From Phoronis australis (lineage: Eukaryota; Phoronida; Phoronidae), in contig NMRA01001231.1 in NCBI GenBank assembly GCA_002633005.1, forward strand, positions 1 to 37,212: a stretch of 37,212 bases of DNA, read 5' to 3'. The notes under the pieces were generated by a model, which was not told where the DNA came from, did not search any database, and saw nothing but the letters and a program-made list of their open reading frames with translations. Positions 29,758-37,212 of this stretch are shown piece after piece; positions within the stretch are counted from its first letter, which is position 1, and every line of letters begins with the position of its first letter. The position numbers were made by a program, and so were the translations under genes.

Positions 29758-30504
29758 CTGGTCATCATCCCCAGTGTAGTCTTTTCATCAATTTCGCCAA
29801 GTATGTTGCTCTGACACCAATTTTTTGTTTCTTTGTTTGCAGGATACAAGTTCGCATTTTTCGACTGATCTGCATGTAATTCACACACAACCAGTTGTTC
29901 CAGATGGACTGGATGCAAATTGTTTTTTGCAATGATAGGATTCCAGAAGGTGGAAGTGGTGGCCATTTTCTTTTCAAATTCATATTCAAATGTCCTGGAA
30001 GCCCTACATGTAATGTTTGACATACATGACTGAAAATTGGGGTACCAGAAGTGAACTAAACATGTGCCGGAAATCAACTACAAATTTCGTAAAAAGTTCC
30101 TGTTATAAAACTAAACCTGCCATTTCTAAATGAACAAGTATAATTTCATATACCGTAAGTTAATTGATTCTGAGAATGATTTGAGTTATTACGAGTCAAA
30201 CCAAAACAGTCTTTTCTAATGTAGACAATTGAATATTTTTTTCAAAAATGACCAGTCCTAACACTAAAAATTCATTGAATTCAGTGACAAAAAGCCACAA
30301 ACAATCTGATTTTGATTCGCTTGTATCATTCAAATTACACAACTTAAAACATGAGATCCTAAGTTAGCATTGGTAAGTGATATTAGACAATTTAATATTT
30401 TTCAATTATCCCATTAAGTGCAGCTGACTCTCGAATACAGATTTTATAGTGTTTTAGGGTCGGAAATTCTGGAATAAATGTGGTGAGGTAGGCATGATTC
30501 AAAG

Positions 30505-30680
30505 TTGCCTACTTCAGTTTACCCTTCATACGGCTAATTGTTCTGGCCATTCTGACCTGTCTATCTGGTAACAACTTGGGTGTTTACTTCAGTTTACACT
30601 TCATCAGTGGTCCTCACTTAGACTACTCTATCTGGTAACACCTTGGGTGCTTACTTCAGTATACAATTCCCTTTTACTTT
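30505..30680 (+). repeat. Tandem repeat of about 85 bp
   Basis: 'acttcagttta', 'ctatctggtaacaacttggg' and 'tgtttacttcagt' recur two to three times across 30505-30680 in the same order. A local degenerate tandem duplication just upstream of the retroelement relic. Confidence 0.6.
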
Positions 30681-30980
30681 ATTCAATGATTCCTGCTTGG
30701 TAGATCAACTGATACAAGCTTATATTACTCATTCCTAAGTCCTGCACCTTTGGTGTCTACTTTCTCTTTCAGTTCCGTTTACTTTGCCAATTTATTAATA
30801 GGTCCCCGTTTTACAATGGGTTCGACCATTCAGATATCACTTACTTAATCCTTAATTCTTAATGTTCAGTGTAATAGTAATTCAACTCGCCAAGTTCTTC
30901 TTCTTACCGCTCCACCCGTTACAGTGCTGGCCTGTTGTTTCAGTGTTCCATTTCTGATCCCTTTACTCTTCCTTTTCAGC

Positions 30981-31760
30981 ATGCCACGAAAAACTGCTTT
31001 GCCATACCAGTCTCGTGGATCATCTCGCCAAGAGCCACACGTAAACCCTCCGTCGTCCATTTCATCTCTAACTTCGGACCTCTTTGCACAACTACCGGAC
31101 AATTCAACACTTTGACATGCCCTAAGGGATCTACTCGCCAATGATCTACCTCGGCCCTTGGAGGCTTCCCCCCGGCTCGCCATCACTAACATGGTGACTC
31201 CTTCAGCCGTTCACCAGCCTACAGTAATGCCAACCATCCTCACTTCTACCTCACCGCCTACATCTTCACCAGCTACGGACACATCAACAGCATTGGATCA
31301 CCATATGCCATCCGTTGCAGGTAACCTTGACGTCTCTGGCTTTGGGCTTCAACTTGGATGCAAAAACCAAAAACCTCATATGGAGAGACCAATATGTCGA
31401 TTTTGGTCTCCTAATTAAGCCGGTGTCATCCCCACACCTCCAGCTCTCCATAGTTAACCATCAACCACTTTTTTAACCTACCCCCAAATCTCGCTCCAAC
31501 AACAACATGTTTCAGTGGAACCAGGCATTTCTCATCTATTTAGCCATCAACATCACCCGTCACCCACATCAAGCACCTCATCTCGCAAAGTTTTGTCATA
31601 CCACAATCTCCATCAATCACCATTTCGGTTTTGCCCCCGCCATCAACAGTTTCGTCAGTTGCGCTCAGCGTAACCCCTGTTCCTCGGGAAACCACCAATA
31701 TGGAACTCTGGAATCTGGTTATCATCCATCTCCCAAAATTTCATCTCCCTCTAACTACCC
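30981..31760 (+). pseudogene. Retroelement gag-like ORF1 relic
   Basis: From an ATG at 30981 a Pro/Ser/Thr-rich frame runs through SLTSDLFAQLPDNSTL to a stop near 31113, then continues in the same frame as HALRDLLANDLPR and a Thr/Pro-rich stretch. In a shifted frame come LGFNLDAKTKNLIWRDQYVD and FGLLIKP, a stop at 31474, then FQWNQAFLIYLAINITRHP, QAPHLAKFC and FGFAPAI. A further frame gives SVTPVPRETTNMELWNL. The order of the 'IW.D.YVDF.LLL', 'QW..AFLI..AI...R.P..A..L.K' and 'FGF.AAI' blocks is known to me from ORF1 proteins of retroelements common in marine invertebrates. Two stops and at least two frameshifts make it dead. No LTR, RT or integrase is visible. Confidence 0.6.
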
Positions 31761-31839
31761 CAATTCCACCCGTACTAACTACCCAAGCACTCGGTCCTTT
31801 CGTTCCCAATTTCTCCAACCACGTTCAGCTGCCTCTGAG

Positions 31840-32110
31840 ACACAAGCTTCCAGCAAACATGCCGCAAGCTTGCGGAAAACAATTTTGTTTGCAGCAAACC
31901 AGCCGCAAAATTTGCAGGAGTTTGCCGCTACCCGCAACTCAGCCGCACACATTGCCGCAACCTTTCTGCAAACACTGAAGTTTGCAGGAATGCTGCGGAA
32001 AACTTGGTGATTCAAAAAGTGTTTGCGGGAAAGTTGCAGGAAACTTTATAGGTAAAAAAGTGTTCTCAGGAATAGGTGAAAAAGTGCTTGCTCGAAATTT
32101 GCAGGAAACT
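31840..32110 (+). repeat. 'tttgcaggaaact' / 'gccgcaa' cryptic repeats
   Basis: About 270 bp in which 'gccgcaa', 'tttgcagga', 'gcggaaaac' and 'gcaggaaactt' recur irregularly, including a perfect 14-bp palindrome CCGCAAGCTTGCGG near 31861-31874. Looks like a decayed short-period satellite or a transposon end. The overlapping ORFs are not supported here. Confidence 0.5.
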
Positions 32111-33224
32111 TCAATGTTTAAGGTGTTAGCATTAAGATTTTGACAATGTTAGAAAATGTGAAATTGTTTTTTATTTTCTAAATTTCAAACAAACCTCAAA
32201 TCCCAGAACCTATGAGGGCAGTTACTTATTTTAGATAACTTAACTAAATGTGACCTACAGTTGGGTAAGTTACATTGTTAAAAACGGCAAATGCTCAAAG
32301 GTGACCAAATGCGACCTAAAACACTAGAGAATATAACTGAATCTGTGTGTACTGTGTTTTTTATTCAGTAAGTGTACTTAACAAATTTTCAACTTTCATA
32401 CTGCTGTCAAAGTCAATACAGCAAAATATTAAATGCAATTGCTTTAAAACAACAAAGGCAGCATAAAAAATATAAATACCAACCATGCACAAATAACTGT
32501 ATGATCCAATTTTACCAAATGTGCAAACACTAGCATTAGTCATTTTGATTTTTCAAGGACATTTAGCATTGTTGTGAAGACTGAAATTTTTTCAAAATAT
32601 TGTCTGTCGGCAGCTATGGTACGGACTTCATGGCGCGGGATTCTTGTGGTACTGCACATTATTTATGAAAAAATAAGAAATTAAATTTCACTAGTGAATC
32701 CTTATGTTATTACAAGCTACACGTCCCTACTAGAACTCGAAAGACGAACAGCCTCGATAACCCGGCAATATTACATTCATCGAAATAGGGAGAATTTGAC
32801 ACCTTTCCGTGAGTTACAAGAATTCTTGAAAATCCGAGAACTTCCAACCTAAAGCTCATTGAGAGGGTTGGCGAAACCATTTTATTTCTCTAACCTGATT
32901 ATTTCGAATATACGTTTCATCTAGAGCACTGCAATAAGAAACTTGGTGCGGCAGAAAGTGTGTCTGAAATTGGAGGTATTGATGCGGTGTGGTTCTTGAA
33001 CTTAAATTTGCGACCATGAGAAGAAAACACAGTGAGAAAGCGTTCAAGGTATTACATTTTGAAGCAAATCCATTATCCGGGATAATAATTTGTTTCTTGT
33101 ATTATAATTTACATTGCCGAACCACCGCCCCCGACGCTGTGGTTGCACTCTTTGTTATTATCAATTTTAATCAAAAATGGGTAATCGCGTGTTTCCTTAG
33201 CACTGGACGCGGAATCATCAATCT

Positions 33225-33400
33225 TCAAAAGTCAGGGATGGGCGGTTAACCGAGAGGTGGGTGCTTAACTGGAAATCTTCAAAATTGCAAGGGGGGGGCG
33301 CTTAACACAGCAGTGAGCCTTTAAATTGAAAATCCACCTAAAGTAGGGAAATGGGCGGTTAACTGAGCATGGGCGTTAAACCGAAAGATTACGGTATTAC
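33225..33400 (+). repeat. Degenerate 'gggcggttaac' repeat
   Basis: 'gatgggcggttaaccgaga', 'gtgggtgcttaact', 'gggggggcgcttaac', 'atgggcggttaactgag' and 'atgggcgttaaaccgaaa' follow one another with a spacing of 20-60 bp, ending 'ttacggta'. Related phrases occur near 21120-21195 and 17265-17285, so this is a dispersed repeat family. Confidence 0.55.
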
Positions 33401-34475
33401 TTAACTTTCTATTCACCACTTATGTATACCTTCATTGCTGCTATGTTGAGCCCTGAGTATGTAGAATGTGCATGTCAATCGTTAACGGAAGCCAGGATCT
33501 AATGACCAAGCTAGGTAAGCAAGACTCTACGAGATTACGCGAGATATTACCGTGTGATTTCAATGAGAGCACGTGATTTTGGCTAAAATTTCTCAGCGTG
33601 AGACATGTATTTTGAACTTTCCCCTGTGACGTCACCCGATGTCCCAAATCTCGGATTACTCCCCCAAACTGCAAACGTCAGGCACGGCCACTACCAAAGT
33701 TGAGTTTGCTAACGGCTTGGCAGGTTTTTAGAGGGAGTATGCGCCACAGATATAATGCTCATGCTGCCAACGAAACTCCTTATAAGGCAATGAGATGAAC
33801 TCGGTCAATCTCAATGGGCCAGTGGCACCAAAAGTAATCAATAATATTCAACTAAGTGAGAAATACACAAACAACAACGAATGAGAACCATCAAAAGAAG
33901 TTTCATGCAAATGTTTGTTGAGACTGGTTTCGGAAACGTCCATGTCACGGGGCCCATGGAATACTGAAAAATGTGCTACGAAAACCAAAATTCTGGCCTC
34001 CCAGAAGACGGCCTGTTGTGTAAACTGCTGCGCAATGATGTCTTTGCTGACAAAATATACTTTGCAGAACTAACCACCAAGCCCTAGTTATTTTCAATGG
34101 CTAATATGATCAGTTGTCCACTGAACACAAAAAGGTGACTACAAAAGCAAATAGGCCTAACTTAAGGATCAGAGACTTTCGTGCTGTACTGCACCTCCAG
34201 TGAGCAGGTAGTGGATTAGGCATATGGGTAGCTCTGGGCCTTTGTTTAAATTCAGTTGGCTATGACTAGTTGTTCAAGATGAATTGAAAAGATATTACTT
34301 ACACACGGCCTTACATCATAAACAGACTAGCTGCCCGGTCTGCCGCTTGAGTGAGACTGCTGATTAGGCTGTCCATAACTTACCACTTTGCCTTTATTCA
34401 GTTTCAATGCGCTTATGGCTAGTTGCTGTCAAACGTAATTAACGACGACGACGCCTTTTTTACAAAGTAGTCCCT

Positions 34476-34575
34476 AAATTTTTAAACTGGTCGCAGGATT
34501 TTTAAACAGGACGCAAGATTTTTAAACAGGATGCGGGACATTTAAACAGGCCGCGCGTTCGGCCAAACAGGATGC
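34476..34575 (+). repeat. 20-bp minisatellite 'gatttttaaacaggacgca'
   Basis: About five degenerate copies of 'atttttaaac(a/t)gg(a/t)cgca' in 100 bp, the last reading 'ggccaaacaggatgctgcga'. Confidence 0.75.
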
Positions 34576-34943
34576 TGCGACACGTTAAAAGTGGTCGTGG
34601 AGAACACTGGTGTCAATTTGTTCCGTGTCAGTGCCGTTATAGACTGGAACAACTCGTTTTGTGTCGGCTGAACCATGTCAGTTTTTGAAGTGTAAACGGC
34701 ACTTAAGTGAGTAACAGCTCGGTAAATACTCTGCTTTGAATTTACGTATTTATGCACGACTATGCATACTTGAGTACTCACAACCCAAACTTCCAGCACC
34801 TAGGCATTTTTTGCATACAGTACACACATCTGATATATATTAAAAAGAGCAAGACCAAGACTCAAAAAGAAACCAATCAAATCACATTGCTCCATTGTAT
34901 GGCAAATATCAACATTTCTAAAGCAAAGCCTTGATATACTTAC

Positions 34944-35309
34944 CATCTAACACAACTTTAGTAACAACAGGTGGGACAGCTACGTTGACGTTTTTAGTAA
35001 ACAGTACAGTGTACTCTCCCTCATCATTTTTTTCAACTTCATTTAGAGTGATGGTGAACTGAGTCCTGCCATCATAGTAGTTAGTAGAGCTGCGAGACCT
35101 GTAGGATTCTGAAAATGATCCATTTGGGAGAAACTGTGCTTGAATAACAATAGGTGCAATGAAAACATTCTGCAAACCCTTATTCAACGCAACGCTGTTG
35201 AAGGAATCACCACCACTCTCTGTGTAACCGATTTCAAATACAGCTGAACCTCCTTCAATAGCTATGGTGTCACTGGGAACATTCACATCAAGAGCAGCAT
35301 CAACAACAC
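34944..35309 (-). CDS. V-like Ig domain exon lacking cysteines, IgSF gene
   Basis: An acceptor 'tgttcttttattgcag' and donor 'TTAGATG|gtaagt' enclose 366 bp (122 codons) in phase 1-1. The strand pattern is Ig-like: VPSDTIAIEGGSAVFEIGY at the A'/B strands, an insert-rich middle with FLPNGSFSESYRS and YYDGRTQFTITLNEVEKND, then the F-strand motif EGEYTVLF, followed by a G-strand and VPPVVTKVVLD linker. The exon has no cysteine: Phe (in VFEIGY) stands where the B-strand cysteine would be, and Val (in EYTVLF) where the F-strand cysteine would be. NGS is a possible glycosylation site. Length and the long C'-E region suggest a V-set rather than a C2 domain. Together with the exon at 23741 it forms an N-terminal V then C2 layout typical of cell-surface recognition proteins. 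The upstream signal-peptide exon was not found. Confidence 0.8.
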
Positions 35310-35861
35310 CTGCAATAAAAGAACAACACAAATCGTTAAAATGCATCCAAGACTGCACTACAGGTACAATGTAGTATGCTTCCACGGTGTTAATCAATAA
35401 ATAGCATGTACAATGTACGGTAATATTTATTTCAGACTAATTTTTGACAAAGTTAGTATCCCAGACAAACACATGATAAAAACCATCAAAAATCAGTCAA
35501 ATTACTTCTTACAATACGAGAAAACCAGCGAGTGCTCTAGTACAGTTGAACTTTGTTGCAATGAATCTCCTGGGACTTTTCCAAGATGTTCTTAAGTAAT
35601 CAAGGTTCACAGTAGCTTTCATTGGTACCGGGATTTTCCGTAGATAAGCCCCCGGGTGTGTATTCGAAAAATAAAAAATTTCAAGCATTTTAGTAACACC
35701 ATTCGGAAAAGGGGAGCGTGTAAACGGAAAGTCATAATTCTGCCTACGTAAATACCAGCATGAAGCGCGATATGTATTTTTGTAAGTGAAACAGCCCTTT
35801 TTGGGTAGATTGGTAGTCCTTAAAAGGACTGTTGTGAATACTTTGATACCTGTTAACAACG
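35310..35861. other. Intron upstream of the V-like exon
   Basis: No supported feature. Short frames on both strands lack domains or splice support. Confidence 0.5.
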
Positions 35862-36238
35862 TTAACTGTGTAACAGCCTCTCAACTTTTGTAATATCTGC
35901 CCAGCGAGACAAGAAAATTAATGTGCATGACACTTCCAGACCTCCTTGTGGCAAAGATGATCGCACCCAAGGTCGCTCAGCAGAAAACCTTAACTTCGAC
36001 TTGAATACTCCCACCTCGTATTGTGAAAAAATAACAAATTCAGGCCTGAGTTCTCTTGGTATGTGCCCAACCGTAAGTCCGTCTTTGACTACTTTCATGC
36101 TGTACCGATCAAGCGGATTAGGTCGTCATGTTCCACCCCAAGAACTTCACCCTCTATGGGACTCCACTTTCGACGATACACATGGAATCCACGTATTACA
36201 GTTTGCAAAACGTGAACTCTTGCTACTGTGGATTGTTG
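35862..36238 (-). pseudogene. Decayed 'VGHVPRE'-type domain fragment
   Basis: On the minus strand one frame (about 36238-36115) gives VIRGFHVYRRKWSPIEGEVL and GVEHD. After a frameshift a second frame (about 36128-35862) gives NPLDRYSMKVVKDGLTVGH, IPREL and, further on, SSLPQGGLEVSC and TLIFLSR. The order 'GYHVY..W.P..GE', 'NP.DRYAV.V.K.G..VGHVPRE' and 'LPQGGLEVPC..F.G' is a module I know as recurrent in metazoan multi-copy, transposon-like genes; I am not certain of its family name. The frameshift and missing flanks mark it as a relic. It is unrelated to the Ig exons on the same strand. Confidence 0.6.
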
Positions 36239-36881
36239 GGACGACTCAAGATATTTTGTCTTTAAAGGAGAATGCCACCCAATTTAATTAGTCTTTTTTG
36301 CCGTCTTAATCGGTCTATATCCTCATCGCCTCGCATACGGTCGACATTACCTTGCCAAGAGGTGTCGCCTTAACCTGTGAGGAAGGTGAGAAACGACGCT
36401 GGCGACGTCAGTGGTTCATATTAAGAGTGAATGCTGCTATATTGCGGTGCATCGTTCCCGCTTGTCCGAACTAAGCAGCTGCGAGGAAAGCGGGTACATC
36501 GTTTTTTTAATTCCTCGAAAGTCTGAAGTGCTTAGGAAGTGGACCATGGTAGTGAAGAATGAAATGTATGCTGTAAACAGCAAGTATGAGGCCGTGAAAC
36601 ATCTCCGTGTCTGTGGCCTGCAGACGTCGACAGTGCCTGACGAATGCCGGCTTATCAAATAACTCCATACACTGTACGTTCTTTTGTCTGAGCTTGTTCA
36701 CGGCGCATCTCTAGTATTTCTTCATCACTGTATTCGTGTTCAAATTGATAGCCTGTAAAACTTAACGATCCACTGATGAGCTCTAGCTCGTCCTAAATCA
36801 GGATTACAAGTTGCCATGTTGACGTTTATTACTGAGCGTTCTGTTTCAAAATGAATTATTCTCACCCTAACCAATACTTAC
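36239..36881. other. Unassigned stretch
   Basis: Overlapping plus and minus open frames of 64-83 codons at 36411-36701 have no recognisable domain. Nothing else is supported. Confidence 0.4.
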
Positions 36882-37099
36882 ACATGTATATAAAACTGAA
36901 ACAAAGTGTTTGCTGGCAGAAACTGTTGTGAAACAACTTGATTTCCATCCCACGGCCAGGTGTTAGGGGAATCTTTATTTCCTTTTACATTACTCAAATA
37001 ATGATTGTCAACGTACAATTTTTGCCCTGACGGTGCTGTGGCCAAAGCGGAACCTGAATTCGCGGCCCCCCACGAGTAAGTAGATTTGCAGTTTCGTGG
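36882..37099 (-). CDS. Candidate internal exon of unknown function
   Basis: A minus-strand frame of 72 codons plus two bases lies between 'ggtgaattag' and the strong donor 'ACATGT|gtaagtatt'. Its composition looks like folded protein: CKSTYSWGAANSGSALATAP, then LYVDNHYLSNVKGNK, DSPNTWPWDGNQVVSQQF and NTLFQFYI. There is no ATG. The donor leaves phase 2, so it cannot splice directly to the phase 1 Ig exon at 35309, and the acceptor is pyrimidine-poor. It may belong to another gene or to an upstream part of the Ig gene with an extra exon between. The family is not recognised. Confidence 0.35.
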
Positions 37100-37212
37100 C
37101 TAATTCACCAACATAATCAGGTGCACATTACTTTGGCTCCCTAGTATAGTATTTTCTTGACTGAAAGTTTAGTTTCCACTGAACGTTGGCTGGTTTATGT
37201 TCGCGATATCTG
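37100..37212. other. Window edge, nothing supported
   Basis: Only 113 bp; no feature seen. Confidence 0.5.

Larger units (their letters stand above)
24065..34943 (-). other. Large intron of the IgSF gene, filled with repeats
   Basis: A span of 10.9 kb between two phase-compatible Ig exons on the minus strand. It contains the tRNA-like sequence, the second dispersed-repeat copy, the third foldback-arm copy, a small hairpin element, microsatellites and a retroelement relic, all entered separately. Between them (25361-27879, 28648-29670, 29760-30470 and 32120-34470) I see AT-rich DNA without supported genes; a further Ig exon in this interval is not evident. Confidence 0.6.

Noticed and set aside
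29625-30077. 150-codon minus-strand frame with a poly-Asp run
   Set aside because: It is the translation of an ATC/TCA microsatellite with unrelated flanks; no domain or splice support.
32856-33047. Minus-strand frame with a signal-peptide-like start (FSLCFLLMVANLSS)
   Set aside because: It begins at TTG rather than ATG, no good donor follows the hydrophobic part, and the downstream acceptor near 32940 gives an incompatible phase.
35923-36291. 122-codon plus-strand frame
   Set aside because: It is the antisense of the 'VGHVPRE'-type relic, whose motifs read on the minus strand.
1-37212. CRISPR array, bacterial operon or phage features
   Set aside because: Base composition, introns and repeat types are eukaryotic; the 233-bp and 430-bp repeats are tandem, without constant-repeat/unique-spacer structure.

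Overview
The window is eukaryotic nuclear DNA: AT-rich, intron-rich, gene-poor and dense in repeats. The splice signals (GTAAGT and GTATGT donors, pyrimidine-rich acceptors), phase 1-1 immunoglobulin exons, frequent 'taggccta' words and invertebrate-type transposon relics suggest a marine invertebrate. An echinoderm or hemichordate is my guess, with low confidence; no marker gene settles it. No gene is complete here. The convincing host exons are all on the minus strand.

Gene 1 (right half, minus strand) is an immunoglobulin-superfamily gene. A 366-bp V-like Ig exon (34944-35309) contains no cysteine at all. A 324-bp C2/I-like Ig exon (23741-24064) keeps both canonical cysteines. Both exons are phase 1-1, and splicing them across a 10.9-kb repeat-filled intron gives a smooth inter-domain linker. 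Candidate 3' exons are a charged tail with a DYYSED motif (21462-21634, phase-compatible) and a hydrophobic segment (23287-23400, phase not compatible). An unassigned exon-like open frame lies at 36882-37099.

Gene 2 (centre, minus strand) starts at 17636 with a signal-peptide exon ending in phase 1. It is followed by at least five copies of a 36-bp, phase 1-1 microexon (16084-16119, 15851-15886, 15618-15653, 14547-14582, 14002-14037). Each adds one 12-residue unit of the type D-T-I/V-K-P-T-G-S-G-E-G-R/G. The three copies next to a 565-bp assembly gap sit in 233-bp tandem units, two of which differ at a single base, so the gap probably hides more. The predicted product is a secreted or membrane protein with a modular Gly/Pro/Thr linker of variable length at its N-terminus. 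Its remaining exons are not visible in the window.

Between the two genes, 18.0-20.9 kb, lie two arrays of a roughly 430-bp higher-order repeat made of three diverged modules of about 145 bp. Each module is centred on a CCACTAGGnGGC-type core; several cores match the CTCF core consensus exactly or with one mismatch. The 233-bp microexon units carry the same kind of core.

The left 12 kb is nested mobile DNA: a pair of roughly 1.96-kb inverted arms (225-2183 and 10365-12330); inside it a second palindrome with arms of about 1 kb (4002-4987 and 6381-7320) around a 1.39-kb TIR element; a dispersed repeat shared with 24.5-25.4 kb; a hAT-like transposase relic (7591-8231); and a small TTAA-flanked MITE (8369-8707). 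The right part holds a retroelement gag-like relic (30981-31760), a decayed 'VGHVPRE'-type domain relic (35862-36238), a tRNA-derived sequence and several microsatellites.
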